64,000 bases of DNA from Actinomadura atramentaria DSM 43919 (GCF_000381885.1 NZ_KB907224.1:62001-126000), one strand, 5' to 3'. Positions 8,569 through 17,623 are shown, counted from the first letter of the stretch. The notes: generated by a model from the letters alone, not told the origin. Numbers and translations are program-made.

Positions 8569-9228
8569 TCACCTCACGGCGGCCGCGTCCGAGGGGCGGA
8601 CGGCGTAGTCCCCGAGGCCGTGTTCGAGCAGGTCGAAGACCCGTTCGGCGTCGGTGCGGACGCTTTCGTGCATCTCGGCGAGGGTCTCCCCCGCGCGCCT
8701 GCGGGCGACGACGCCCTCGACCAGGGTCTCGCGCGCGGCGCTGATCATCGCGGCGGCGGCGCGGGGGCGGGGGTCGTCGGGTTCGGCGCCGGTCTCGTCG
8801 GCGAGGGCGGCGGCCAGGGCGTCGGTGGCGCGGCGGCCGATCTCGCGCAGCCGGGCGGTGAGGGCGGGGCTGGCGGCGACGACGGCGTACCAGGTCTCGG
8901 CGCCCTCGTGGAAGCCGGTGCGGACGTCGCGGGCGGCCAGCCCGTCGAGGAACTCGCGGCGGAACGCGGCGACGGCGGACTCGCCGGGGCGGCGGTCGCG
9001 CAGGCAGCGGGCGTAGCCGTCGACGGCGGCGTCCTCCCGGTCGAAGAACAGGTCCTCCTTGGCCGGGAAGTAGTTGAAGACGGTGTTCACCGAGACGTCG
9101 GCGGCGCGGGCGACGTCGGCGACGGTGACGCGGTCGAAGCCGCGGGTCATGAACAGGCCGGTGGCGATGTCGGAGATGCGGCGGCGCGTCTGGCGCTTCT
9201 TGCGCTCGCGCAGTCCCTCCTCGGTCAT
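8569..9228 (-). CDS. TetR family transcriptional regulator
   Basis: A 219-residue repressor-type protein. The helix-turn-helix is TVADVARAADVSVNTVFNYFPAKEDLF at about residues 32-58 (positions given, only key part matters: VADVARAADVSVNTVFNYF). The C-terminal ligand domain is divergent, as usual. It is transcribed away from a DrrAB-like ABC exporter, with an AT-rich dyad in the 76-bp gap, so it very likely represses that exporter and itself. ATG 9228 is favoured; ATG 9237 would add three residues. Confidence 0.85.
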   Translation of the reverse strand: MTEEGLRERKKRQTRRRISDIATGLFMTRGFDRVTVADVARAADVSVNTVFNYFPAKEDLFFDREDAAVDGYARCLRDRRPGESAVAAFRREFLDGLAARDVRTGFHEGAETWYAVVAASPALTARLREIGRRATDALAAALADETGAEPDDPRPRAAAAMISAARETLVEGVVARRRAGETLAEMHESVRTDAERVFDLLEHGLGDYAVRPSDAAAVR

Positions 9229-9263
9229 GGCGGCCATCGTAGCCGACCGCCTGGTGCCGCATA

Positions 9264-9297
9264 AATTTTGTAGTGACACCAATTTTGTGGTTACTCT
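9264..9297 (+). promoter_or_regulatory. TetR operator and ABC-exporter promoter
   Basis: The AT-rich gap holds an imperfect dyad GTAnnnACA (9270-9278), seven bases, TGTnnnTAC (9286-9294), and a 17-bp-spaced direct repeat AATTTTGTRGTKAC (9264-9277 and 9281-9294). A promoter TTGTAG (9268-9273), 18 bp, TACTCT (9292-9297) lies in the same bases, and the exporter ATG (9305) starts 7 nt after the -10 box. A repressor on the dyad would block the promoter directly. Confidence 0.6.
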
Positions 9298-9304
9298 ACC
9301 CGGC

Positions 9305-10306
9305 ATGGCGACGACGATGATCGAGGCGCGCGGCCTCGCCCGGACGTACCGGGCGAGGGACCGCGAGATCGAGGCCGTGCGCGGCCTGGACCTGGACGTG
9401 GCGGCCGGGGAGGTCGTGGGCTTCCTCGGCCCCAACGGCGCGGGCAAGAGCACCGCCGTGCGGATGCTGACGACGCTGCTGGCCCCGACGGCGGGATCGG
9501 CGACGGTCGCGGGCGCGGACCTGCGCCGCGACCCGGCCGGAGTGCGGCGGCGCGTCGGCTGCGTCCCGCAGGGCGGCACGACCGACCCGGGCGTCCCGGC
9601 GGGCGAGGAGCTGGCGCTGCAGGCGGCGCTGCACCGGGTGCCGGACGCGGCGGCGCGGATCGCGGACGTCGCGGGGCGGCTGGGCGTCGCGGACCTGCTG
9701 GACCGCCCGTGCGGGGCGCTGTCGGGCGGGCAGCGGCGGCGGCTGGACCTGGCGATCGGCCTCGTCCACCGGCCGCCGCTGCTGTTCCTGGACGAGCCGA
9801 CGACCGGCCTGGACCCGGCGGCGCGGGCGGCGGTGCGCGACCACGTCCGCGGGCTGCGCGACCGCGACGGCGTGACGGTGTTCCTGACGACGCACTACCT
9901 GGAGGAGGCCGACGCGCTCTGCGACCGGGTGCTGATCCTCGACGCGGGCCGGATCGTCGCCGAGGGCTCCCCCGCCGCGCTCAAGCGCCGCGTCCGCGGC
10001 GACGTGGTGGAGGTGGCGGTCGCGGCGGGCGGCGCGCAGCGGGCGCGCGCGGCGCTGGCGGCGCATCCGGCGGTGACGGAGGCGGTGCTCACGAACACGG
10101 GCGTGACGAACACGGGGGCGGCCGGGGACCGGCTGCGGCTGACGGTCCGCGACGGCGAGCGCGCCCTGCCCGGCCTCGTCCGCGCCCTGGACGACGCGCT
10201 CGGCGACGCGCCCGGCGGCGGGGGCCTGGTCTCCCTCACCCTCGCGCGCCCCACCTTGGACGACGTGTTCCGCGCCGTCACCGGCCGCGCCCTGCACACC
10301 GCATGA
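9305..10306 (+). CDS. ABC transporter ATP-binding protein, DrrA-like
   Basis: A 333-residue ATPase of the daunorubicin-resistance type. Walker A is GPNGAGKST near residue 45, the signature is LSGGQRRRLD, Walker B is LLFLDEPTTGLD and the H-loop is TTHYLEEAD, so all catalytic elements are present. About 100 extra C-terminal residues with a LDDVFRAVTGR end are typical of DrrA. ATG 9305 is chosen because it directly follows a -10 box and starts just before the first ABC strand. It is coupled to the permease gene. Exported substrate unknown. Confidence 0.9.
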   Translation: MATTMIEARGLARTYRARDREIEAVRGLDLDVAAGEVVGFLGPNGAGKSTAVRMLTTLLAPTAGSATVAGADLRRDPAGVRRRVGCVPQGGTTDPGVPAGEELALQAALHRVPDAAARIADVAGRLGVADLLDRPCGALSGGQRRRLDLAIGLVHRPPLLFLDEPTTGLDPAARAAVRDHVRGLRDRDGVTVFLTTHYLEEADALCDRVLILDAGRIVAEGSPAALKRRVRGDVVEVAVAAGGAQRARAALAAHPAVTEAVLTNTGVTNTGAAGDRLRLTVRDGERALPGLVRALDDALGDAPGGGGLVSLTLARPTLDDVFRAVTGRALHTA

Positions 10307-10332
10307 CCCCCGAGCGCATGACCCCCGAGAGG
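10303..10332 (+). repeat. 15-bp tandem duplication at the ATPase/permease junction
   Basis: Bases 10303-10317 and 10318-10332 (ATGACCCCCGAG plus three) are near-identical. Each copy carries an ATG. The first ATG overlaps the ATPase stop as ATGA; the real permease start is probably the later ATG at 10339. Confidence 0.75.
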
Positions 10333-10338
10333 ACGACG

Positions 10339-11121
10339 ATGACCGACGAGCGAACCGGCGGAGCGCTGGCGGGCGCGGCCCGCGACACCTGGCTGATCTT
10401 CCTGCGCTACCTGCGGCAGACGCTGCGCAGCAGGCCCGCGATGGTGTTCGGCGCGGTGCAGCCGCTGCTGTACCTGGTGCTGTTCGGCCCGCTGCTGACC
10501 CGCGTCGGGGAGGCGGGCGGCGCGGATTCCTGGCGGGTGTTCGTGCCGGGGATCGTGGTGCAGCTCGCCCTGTTCGGCGCGGGTTTCGCGGGGTTCGGGC
10601 TGATCGCGGACCTGCGGTCGGGGGTGGTGGACCGGTTCCGGGTCGCGCCGGTGAGCCGCGTCGCGCCGCTGCTGGGCCGGGTGCTGCGCGACACGCTGGT
10701 GGTGGCGGTGCAGGCGGTGCTGCTGACGGCGGCGGGCGTCGCGCTGGGGATGCGCGCCCCGCTCATCGGGATCGCGGCGGGGCTCGTCCCGGTGCTGGCC
10801 GCGGCGGCGGCCATCGCCGCGCTGTCGCACGCGCTCGCGCTGACGCTGCGGTCCGAGGACGCGTTCGCGCCGCTGCTGACGTCGGTGACGCTGCCGCTGA
10901 TGCTGCTGTCGGGCGTCCTGCTGCCGATGGGCCTCGCGCCGCGCTGGCTGGACGTCCTGTCGCGCGCCGACCCGCTGCGGTACGTCGTGGAGGGGACGCG
11001 CGCGGCGTTCGCCGGGGACGTGCTGTCGGGCCGGACGGCGGCGGGCGCGGCCGTGTCGGCCGTGCTGCTGTGCGCGTCGGTGGCGGCGGGCGCGCGCCGG
11101 TTCCGCCGCGAGGGCGCCTGA
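10339..11121 (+). CDS. ABC-2 type transporter permease, DrrB-like
   Basis: A 260-residue membrane protein with about six hydrophobic spans. Features of the ABC-2 family include the RYLRQTLRSRPAMVFGAVQP start, the VFVPGIVVQ segment, RFRVAPVSR and the C-terminal LSRADPLRYVVEGTRAAFAGD. It forms the exporter with the preceding ATPase. ATG 10339 has GAGAGGA (10327-10333) at good spacing. Two earlier in-frame ATGs at 10303 and 10318 lie inside a small duplication; use of 10303 would give an ATGA overlap. Controlled by the divergent TetR. Confidence 0.85.
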   Translation: MTDERTGGALAGAARDTWLIFLRYLRQTLRSRPAMVFGAVQPLLYLVLFGPLLTRVGEAGGADSWRVFVPGIVVQLALFGAGFAGFGLIADLRSGVVDRFRVAPVSRVAPLLGRVLRDTLVVAVQAVLLTAAGVALGMRAPLIGIAAGLVPVLAAAAAIAALSHALALTLRSEDAFAPLLTSVTLPLMLLSGVLLPMGLAPRWLDVLSRADPLRYVVEGTRAAFAGDVLSGRTAAGAAVSAVLLCASVAAGARRFRREGA

Positions 11122-11161
11122 CGGGCGTCTTGTCGGATACGGCCGTCACGACCGACAGGAC

Positions 11162-11167
11162 TACTAT
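11162..11167 (+). promoter_or_regulatory. -10 box TACTAT of the 857-residue gene, leaderless
   Basis: TACTAT ends 7 nt before GTG 11175 and there is no Shine-Dalgarno, so transcription and translation should begin at nearly the same base. I see no clear -35 box. Confidence 0.5.
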
Positions 11168-11174
11168 TCGCGGG

Positions 11175-13748
11175 GTGAGCGGGCAGGGGGCCGGGGCTGG
11201 ACCCGGCGCAGGAACGGCAGGGAGCACGGCGGGGGGCGGGGACCTCTTCGCGGCCGTCGAGGCGAACGTCCGGGAGCTGACGGCCTCGGCGTGGTGGCAG
11301 GCCGCGCCGCCGCAGCAGCGCGCCGACCAGGTGATGCGGCGGCTGCTGTGGGGCGCGGGCGAGTGGTGGCTGTTCGGGGCGTGGGGCCGCTGGTACCGGT
11401 GCGGCCTGGACGGGACGTGGCATCCGTGCCCGCCGCCCGCCGACCCGGCCGAGCGCGCGGTGGCGTCGATGGCCCCGCCGGGCGCGGGCACCCCGCCGGT
11501 CCCGCCGCAGCTCTTCCCGGCGGGCCCGGACCTGGCGACGGGCCGGATGTCGTCGCTGGGGTTCCTCGGCCCGCTCCCCGACACCGGCGTGGTGGCGCGG
11601 GTGTCGCAGGCGCTGACGACGGCGCTGGCGGTGAACCCGGCGCAGTTCGCGCAGCAGACCCCGACGTTCCAGCCGGGGACGCCGAGCACGGTCGCGGCGG
11701 CGTGGGGGGCGCTGCTGTGGTGCGCGGGCGCGCCGGTCGCGCTGACCGAGCACCCGCTGATCGAGTCGTTCACCTACTACCTGACGCTCCCGGCGGAGCG
11801 GCTGCACTGGATGAGCCCGCCGGAGTTCGCGTCGCTGGCGGGCTACTACGTCGACCGGCTCGCCAAGGGCGACGGGCCGGGCGCGGCGCACGTCGCGCGG
11901 GTGATGTACGAGGTCGCGACGGGGCTGCAGGGCGACGAGCGGTTCCGGCCGGGCGCGGACGCGCTGGCGGCGGTGACGGGCGCGTCGCTGCGGCTGGTGC
12001 AGCAGGACCTGGCGACGGTCCGGTACGGGCCGCAGGCGATCGTGCAGGAGTGGCGGCGGCGCTGCCCGCCGGAGTTCGCGGCCCCGCTGCTGCGCGACAC
12101 CGCGCCGGGCGAGTTCCTGCGGCTGGCGCTGTACGACCTGCAGCAGATCGTGGTGGAGCTGGGCGCGGTCCCGGCGGCGCAGCCGGGGCAGCCGCGCGGG
12201 CAGGACCGGGCGCGGCACGCGGGCCTGGCGCTGCTCGCCGCCGATCTGCAGGCCGCGCCGGGCGCGCTCCCGGCGCTGCAGCGCTGGCTGGACCCGGACT
12301 CGGGACGGACGCTGCAGGCGGTGCTGACCGATCCGGCGCATCCGCTGCGCGCGCTGTGGCCGCGCGACGGGCGGCTGCCCGACCCGCTGCGCGCGGGCGA
12401 CGCCGCGACGCTCGGCTCGCTGCTGTCCACCACGTACGGGCTGGGCCTGACGTGGTGCCGCCTGGCGCAGGTCCCGCCGCCCGCGACGGGGTACGCGGTG
12501 CCGCAGGCGGTCGCGGCGGAGCTGACGAGCCCGGCGAACTACTCGCCGCCCTCGACCGACGAGCTGAGCGCGTGGGACATCATCTCGGCGGCGCGCGCGC
12601 ACCTGGCGGCGGGCCGCCCGGCCCCGGCGGCCGACGAGCCGGTCGCCCCGGCCGACCCGCCGGAGGCGGCCCCGCCGCCCCCGCCGCCGCCCGTGCCGGA
12701 ACCCGAGCCGGAGCCCGCGCGCGCCGAGCCGCCGCGCATCCCGCCGCCGCCCGCGCCGCCGCCCGCCGACCCCCCGCGCCCCGCGCCGGGCCCGGCGCCG
12801 GGTCCGCCCGCGCCGCCGCCCGCGGCGGGCACGCAGCTCGACGACCCGTTCCGCACGCACCTCGACCCGGGCCGCGGCGCGCAGCTCCCGCCGCCGCCCG
12901 CGCCCGTCCCCGAGGCCCCGCCGCCGCTGCCGCCCGCCCCCGAGGGCGAGGCGCGCCCCCGCGTCGCCGAGGCGTACGGCATCCGCTTCCTGTGCGGCGC
13001 CGACGACGTGGAGCGGGTGGTGACCGAGGCGCGGCGGCGCGGCAAGTGGGCGGCGCGGCTGCGCGGCCAGGAGGTGTCGAGCGCGTCGGTCCCGGCGCTG
13101 CTGCTGATCGGCGGCCCGTCCAGCGGGCAGCGGCGGCTGGCGCGGATGGTGGCGCGGGCGCTGGCGGAGGTGGAGGTGTCCAGCGGCGAGGTCCGCACCG
13201 TCCACGCCGAGGACCTGCGCGACGGCGGCCCGGACGGGCTGCGCGCCGCGCTGGACGCGCACGCCGGGCACGCGCTGCTGCTGGACGGCCTGGACGAGCT
13301 GATCCTGGACCAGCCCGACGGCCGCGCCTACGCGACGGCGATCTACCGGGCCCGGCTGGAGGGCGTCAGCGACACCGCCCTGCTGGGCACGTGCGCGCCG
13401 GACCGGGTCGGGGAGCTGTCGGCGGCGTCGCCGGAGCTGCTGACGGACCTGCGCGCGGTGCGGCTCCCGGACCTGTCGGTCCCGGCGGTCCGCGAGGGCC
13501 TGCTGGGACTTTTGGCCGAGGAGCGGCGGCTGCGGCTGGCCGCCGACGCCTGGCAGGTGGTGCGGCGCGAGCTGCCGTCGCTGCGCGGCCGGGGCCGGCT
13601 GACGGGCGCGCGGCTGATCGAGGCGTACCTGGACCGGGCGGCGACGCGGCAGCTCGGCCGGGCCGAGGCGACGCAGGCGATCGGGAACTCGGCGACGCTG
13701 GTGCTGACGGGCGAGGACTTCGCGGGGGTCGCGGCCGAGCTGTCGTGA
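11175..13748 (+). CDS. Large AAA-like protein with degenerate P-loop and Pro-rich linker
   Basis: An 857-residue protein in three parts. Residues 1-475 form a helical domain with a Trp-rich start (WWLFGAWGRWYRCGLDG near residue 60). Residues about 478-598 are a low-complexity Pro/Ala/Glu linker. Residues about 620-857 look like an AAA+ module: a strand ending in GGPSSGQRRLAR where a P-loop is expected, then HALLLDGLDELIL as a Walker-B-like strand, then a helical lid. The P-loop lysine is replaced by Gln, so ATP hydrolysis is doubtful. The architecture recalls EccA-type helical-AAA proteins, but no ESX genes are nearby. Starts at GTG 11175 just after a -10 box. Function not assigned. Confidence 0.7.
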   Translation: MSGQGAGAGPGAGTAGSTAGGGDLFAAVEANVRELTASAWWQAAPPQQRADQVMRRLLWGAGEWWLFGAWGRWYRCGLDGTWHPCPPPADPAERAVASMAPPGAGTPPVPPQLFPAGPDLATGRMSSLGFLGPLPDTGVVARVSQALTTALAVNPAQFAQQTPTFQPGTPSTVAAAWGALLWCAGAPVALTEHPLIESFTYYLTLPAERLHWMSPPEFASLAGYYVDRLAKGDGPGAAHVARVMYEVATGLQGDERFRPGADALAAVTGASLRLVQQDLATVRYGPQAIVQEWRRRCPPEFAAPLLRDTAPGEFLRLALYDLQQIVVELGAVPAAQPGQPRGQDRARHAGLALLAADLQAAPGALPALQRWLDPDSGRTLQAVLTDPAHPLRALWPRDGRLPDPLRAGDAATLGSLLSTTYGLGLTWCRLAQVPPPATGYAVPQAVAAELTSPANYSPPSTDELSAWDIISAARAHLAAGRPAPAADEPVAPADPPEAAPPPPPPPVPEPEPEPARAEPPRIPPPPAPPPADPPRPAPGPAPGPPAPPPAAGTQLDDPFRTHLDPGRGAQLPPPPAPVPEAPPPLPPAPEGEARPRVAEAYGIRFLCGADDVERVVTEARRRGKWAARLRGQEVSSASVPALLLIGGPSSGQRRLARMVARALAEVEVSSGEVRTVHAEDLRDGGPDGLRAALDAHAGHALLLDGLDELILDQPDGRAYATAIYRARLEGVSDTALLGTCAPDRVGELSAASPELLTDLRAVRLPDLSVPAVREGLLGLLAEERRLRLAADAWQVVRRELPSLRGRGRLTGARLIEAYLDRAATRQLGRAEATQAIGNSATLVLTGEDFAGVAAELS

Positions 13749-13749
13749 C

Positions 13750-13773
13750 CCCGCCCGTGATCCCGCCCGTGAT
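13750..13773. repeat. 12-bp tandem duplication between convergent genes
   Basis: cccgcccgtgat occurs twice in tandem (13750-13761, 13762-13773) just after the stop of the 857-residue gene. Confidence 0.8.
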
Positions 13774-13783
13774 CCGCCTCCCG

Positions 13784-14806
13784 CTAGTCGGGGCTGAGGT
13801 GCGGGTCGGTGACGCCGCCGGGGCTGGCGAACCGCCCGGTGTCGGTGGCCGAGCGCCGCGCCCCGGCGCGGTAGGCGCTGTCGAGGAACCCGAGGATCGT
13901 CGCGACGGGGTCGTCGGTGGTGCGGGCGTCGTCGTACTTCAGGACGGCCAGGTGCCCGTTCCCGCTCTCGACCCATCCGGCCCAGTCGGGCCACAGCGGC
14001 TCGTCGGCGAGGCCGCGGGGTTCGGGCGCGGTGTAGGAGTAGAACGCGGGCCAGGGCCGCTCGTCGTCGCCGAACCAGAACCCGGAGCTGATGACCTCGT
14101 GGCTGTAGGCCTCGCGGGCGACGGGCCCGGCGGCGGCGTCGACGGGCGCGGGTCGGCCGGTGAAGCGGGTGACGGCCAGGTCGAAGGTGTGCCAGAAGTG
14201 GTGGACGGGGCTGGTCTTGCCGCAGAAGTCGGCGGCGTGGCGCTCCAGCACCTGCGCGACCTGCGCCAGGACGCGGAAGTATCGGTTGATGCGGGCGGGC
14301 TCGTAGTCGGCGTGGCGGGTGTCGTCGGCGAACGGGGTGCCGTCGTCGAGCCCGTAGGGGCGGGCGTCGATGGCGGGCCGGACGCCGAGCGCGTGCAGGG
14401 CGTCGAAGAACGCGGCGTGCAGGGACGCCACGGACCGGCCGGGCAGCGAGATCCGCACCCGCGTCCCGTCGAGGCGGTCCACGACCAGGTCGTGGGAGAC
14501 CAGGTCGAAGTCGACGCAGAACAGCGGCCACGGGGTGCCCGGCCCGCCCATCGGCCGGGTCGTCAGGCCGCGGCCGGTGAGGTGGAACGGGACGTTCCAC
14601 CAGTGGTTGCGCCGCACGCTGCACGCCAGCCGCACCTTCCCGACGATCTGGGCGAAGCGGTGGAAGGTGTCCTTGGCGGCGCGCCACTCGTCCAGCGGGA
14701 TCGACGGGAACGGCTCGGTCGCGGGCCCGGCCCCGGCGGTGATGGCCGCGCCCGCGCCGCCGCCGGGCGGCGCGGGCGGCACGGGCGGCGTGTCGGGGCC
14801 GGTCAT
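13784..14806 (-). CDS. DUF5996 family protein
   Basis: A 340-residue soluble protein. The conserved block PSIPLDEWRAAKDTFHRF with VGKVRLACSVRRNHWWNVP, followed by RGLTTRPM, matches the DUF5996 family, for which I know no function. A Pro/Gly/Ala-rich N-terminal tail of about 30 residues precedes it. The start codon is one base after the stop of the upstream reductase gene, so the two are probably co-translated. Several His/Trp residues (SPVHHFWHTFDLA) hint at a ligand pocket, but that is only an impression. Confidence 0.8.
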   Translation of the reverse strand: MTGPDTPPVPPAPPGGGAGAAITAGAGPATEPFPSIPLDEWRAAKDTFHRFAQIVGKVRLACSVRRNHWWNVPFHLTGRGLTTRPMGGPGTPWPLFCVDFDLVSHDLVVDRLDGTRVRISLPGRSVASLHAAFFDALHALGVRPAIDARPYGLDDGTPFADDTRHADYEPARINRYFRVLAQVAQVLERHAADFCGKTSPVHHFWHTFDLAVTRFTGRPAPVDAAAGPVAREAYSHEVISSGFWFGDDERPWPAFYSYTAPEPRGLADEPLWPDWAGWVESGNGHLAVLKYDDARTTDDPVATILGFLDSAYRAGARRSATDTGRFASPGGVTDPHLSPD

Positions 14807-14807
14807 G

Positions 14808-15752
14808 TCAGATCCGGAAGACGGTCTTGCCGCGGGCCTCGCCGCGGCGCGCGGCGGCCAGCGCGGCGGGCACCTCGTCGAGCGGCACCTGCCGTTCGAT
14901 CCGGGCGCGGATCAGACTGGCGTCGACCATGTCGGCGATGGCGGCGAGGCGTTCGGGCGTGGCGCGGTTGGCGAGGTTGACGGCGGTGATCTGCCGGGCG
15001 GCCAGCGCGTCGGGGTTGAGCGCGAAGATCGTGGAGACGATCGTCCCGCCGGGCCGGACGAGGTTGGCCAGCGCCTCGATGCCCGAGGTGGGCGTCACCA
15101 TGTCCAGGATGGCGTCGACCCCGTCGGGGTGGGCGGCGATGACCTGCTCGGGCACGGACCCGGTGGCGTAGTCGACGGTCTCGGCGGCGCCGAGGCGCTC
15201 CAGCGCCGCGGCGGTGCCGGGCGCGGCGGTCGCGATGACGTGCGCGCCCTGGTCGGCGGCGAGCTGCACGGCGAACTCCCCGACGCCGCCGGTCGCGCCG
15301 ACGACCAGGACGACGGTCCCGACGTCGACGCGGGCGGTCTCGACGAGCTCGGCGGCGGTGGTGGCGGGCGTGGGCAGGGCGGCGGCCTGCTCGGGGATCA
15401 TCCCGGCGGGCATCGCGGCGACGGGCCCGTCCTCGGCGGCGACGGCGTACTCGGCGTAGGAGCCCAGGCCCCGGTCGGGGTGCTGGAACTGCCCGTACAC
15501 CTGGTCGCCGGGCCGGTAGCGGGTGACGCCGGGGCCGACCGCCTCGACGACGCCCGCGCCGTCGCTGCCGAGGACGAGCGGGAAGCGGTGGTCGACGGCG
15601 TCCTTGAGCATCCCGTCGGCGATCTTCAGGTCGACCGGGTTGTACCCGGCGGCCTGGAGGCGGACGAGGATCTCGCCGGGCCCGGGGCTCGGCTGGGACA
15701 CGTCGGACAGTTCGGGTTCGGCACCGAACCCGCTGATCGTGATGGCGCGCAT
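14808..15752 (-). CDS. NADP-dependent oxidoreductase, MDR / quinone-reductase type
   Basis: A 314-residue medium-chain reductase without the catalytic or structural zinc cysteines. AGYNPVDLKIADG and GSDGAGVVEAVGPGV are the N-terminal family marks; the nucleotide loop is VVGATGGVGEFAVQLA near residue 150. It probably reduces quinones or enones with NADPH. It lies 40 bases after an MFS gene and one base before DUF5996, on the same strand, so MFS-MDR-DUF5996 may be one transcript. ATG 15752 is supported by the immediate strand MRAITISGFG. Confidence 0.85.
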   Translation of the reverse strand: MRAITISGFGAEPELSDVSQPSPGPGEILVRLQAAGYNPVDLKIADGMLKDAVDHRFPLVLGSDGAGVVEAVGPGVTRYRPGDQVYGQFQHPDRGLGSYAEYAVAAEDGPVAAMPAGMIPEQAAALPTPATTAAELVETARVDVGTVVLVVGATGGVGEFAVQLAADQGAHVIATAAPGTAAALERLGAAETVDYATGSVPEQVIAAHPDGVDAILDMVTPTSGIEALANLVRPGGTIVSTIFALNPDALAARQITAVNLANRATPERLAAIADMVDASLIRARIERQVPLDEVPAALAAARRGEARGKTVFRI

Positions 15753-15792
15753 GGTGACCGCATTCCCCGCCGCCGCCCCCTTCCCAACCGGT

Positions 15793-17295
15793 TTAGGTAG
15801 GTCTTGGGACGTTCTTGCCCGCGCGCGTCCCGTGCCCCCGCCGGGTGCGGGGGTCCTGGCACGCCTGGTGGATTCCGGCGGGCGTGTGCCCGCGGACGGG
15901 CACCGAGCGCCGCACCGCGAACCACGCGACGGGCCCGCCGGCGGCGCAGACGGCGGCGGCGATGAGCATGGCGCGGGAGAAGCCGGGCCCGAGCGGCCCG
16001 TCGCCGCGCGCCGACAGGCCCGCCAGCGGCGGCAGCACCGCCACGGCCAGCAGGTTCGCCAGCCGCGACACCGCGTTGTTGGTGCCCGACGCGGCCCCGA
16101 CGTGCGCCTCGTCCACCGACGCCAGCACGGTCGAGGTGAGCGGCGCGACGGTCAGCGCCATCCCGAACCCGAACACCACGACGCCGGGCAGGACGGACGT
16201 CAGGTAGCTCCCGCCTGGCCGCGCCAGCGCCATCAGCGCGACGCCGCCGCCCGCCAGGACCGGCCCGGCCGTCATCGGCAGCCGCGCGCCGGTCCGCTGC
16301 GCCAGCGCCCCGATCCGGCTGGACAGCGCCATCATGATGACGGTCATCGGCAGCGTCGCCAGGCCCGCGCGCAGCGCCGAGTACCCGAGGGTGTTCTGCA
16401 GTTGCAGCGTCAGCAGGAACAGCGCGCCGCCCAGCGCCGAGTACACCGCGAGGGTGACGGCGTTGACGCCGACGAACTGGCGGGACCGCAGCATCCGCAG
16501 CGGCAGCAGCGGGTCGGCCTGCCGCCGCTCGATCAGCGGGAACGCGACCAGCCCGGCGACGCCGACCGCGGCGAGGACCGCGGCGGCGGGGCTCCAGCCG
16601 TGCGCGGGCACCTCGATCAGCGCGTACACCGCGCCGCCGAGCCCGGCGGTGACGGCGGCCGCGCCCGCGTAGTCCAGGCGGGCCGCGCCGCCCGCGCGGC
16701 TCTCGGGGACGCGCCGCAGCGCCAGCATCGTCAGCGCCGCCAGCGGCAGGTTGATCAGGAACACCCACCGCCACGACGCGGCGTCCACCAGCCAGCCGCC
16801 GATGAACGGGCCGAGCGCCGACGCCGCGCCCGACGGCGCCGCCCACCGGCCCACGGCCGCGCCCCGGTCGTCGCGGGAGATCGTCGCGTCGATGATCGCC
16901 AGGCTGCCGGGGACCAGCAGCGCGCCGCCGACGCCCTGCGCGAGGCGCGCGGCGATGAGCAGCGCCGGGGTCGGCGCGAGGCCGCAGCCCAGGGACGCGG
17001 CGGTGAACAGGGCGAGCCCGGCGGCGAACACGCGGCGGTGCCCGTACCGGTCGCCGAGCGCGCCGCCGAACAGCAGCAGCGCGCTGAGGGTGAGCAGGTA
17101 GCCGTCCAGGACCCACTGCAGGACGGTCAGGCCGCCGCCCAGGCCCCGGCCGATCGCGGGCAGCGCGACGTTGACGACCGAGCCGTCCAGGAACGCCGCG
17201 CCGGACCCGAGGACGGTCGCGCCGATCACCCACCGGCCGGTGCGCGACCCGAGCCGCACCCGCCCGTCCCCGCCCCGCTCGCTGTCGTCGCCCAC
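15793..17295 (-). CDS. MFS transporter, DHA2 (14-TM) drug exporter type
   Basis: A 500-residue permease with about 14 hydrophobic segments. Family marks include AAFLDGSVVNVALPAIGRGL in TM1, LSALLLFGGALGDRYGHRR after TM2 and the ARLAQGVGGALLVPGSLAII motif C region. The start is GTG 17295, preceded by GGGGAGAA; an open frame runs further upstream but contains only low-complexity basic sequence. Predicted to export a toxic or secreted compound by proton antiport. Substrate not readable. First gene of a likely unit with the MDR reductase. Confidence 0.85.
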   Translation of the reverse strand: MGDDSERGGDGRVRLGSRTGRWVIGATVLGSGAAFLDGSVVNVALPAIGRGLGGGLTVLQWVLDGYLLTLSALLLFGGALGDRYGHRRVFAAGLALFTAASLGCGLAPTPALLIAARLAQGVGGALLVPGSLAIIDATISRDDRGAAVGRWAAPSGAASALGPFIGGWLVDAASWRWVFLINLPLAALTMLALRRVPESRAGGAARLDYAGAAAVTAGLGGAVYALIEVPAHGWSPAAAVLAAVGVAGLVAFPLIERRQADPLLPLRMLRSRQFVGVNAVTLAVYSALGGALFLLTLQLQNTLGYSALRAGLATLPMTVIMMALSSRIGALAQRTGARLPMTAGPVLAGGGVALMALARPGGSYLTSVLPGVVVFGFGMALTVAPLTSTVLASVDEAHVGAASGTNNAVSRLANLLAVAVLPPLAGLSARGDGPLGPGFSRAMLIAAAVCAAGGPVAWFAVRRSVPVRGHTPAGIHQACQDPRTRRGHGTRAGKNVPRPT

Positions 17296-17548
17296 CGGTT
17301 CTCCCCTCGTCCGCTGCGGACCGTGAGTGTTCCCGGACGTGACGTGCGCGACACCGGGGGCCGCGGCGGGGCGGCGTGGAACACGGGGACCGCGGAACCG
17401 GTTACAGTGGTCGCGGTCGGTGTGGGATGTGTCCCCCGGGCTCAATTCACAGCCTTCGTGGAATACCGCCGGGCCTCGACGTCCGGGCCGGAGCCGCGTT
17501 GTGCCTTTCGCCGTGAGGCGACCAACCACACCGGCCATCCAACGCGGG

Positions 17549-17582
17549 ATCGGGCCCCGGCGCGTCAGCGCCGGGGCCCGAT
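17549..17582. terminator. 15-bp perfect hairpin, terminator-like
   Basis: ATCGGGCCCCGGCGC (17549-17563) pairs perfectly with 17568-17582 around GTCA. It could end the DUF3040 transcript from one side and a small plus-strand transcript from the other. There is no T run. Confidence 0.7.
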
Positions 17583-17623
17583 GTCGTTCCGGGGCCCGCC
17601 GCGGGAAGCGGGGGTGCCCGCCG

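Noticed and set aside
10407..14687. A 1,426-codon open frame on the minus strand
   Set aside because: It is antisense to the ABC permease and the 857-residue gene, has Arg/Pro/Gly-rich composition and no domain. Such frames arise because stop codons are rare in GC-rich DNA.
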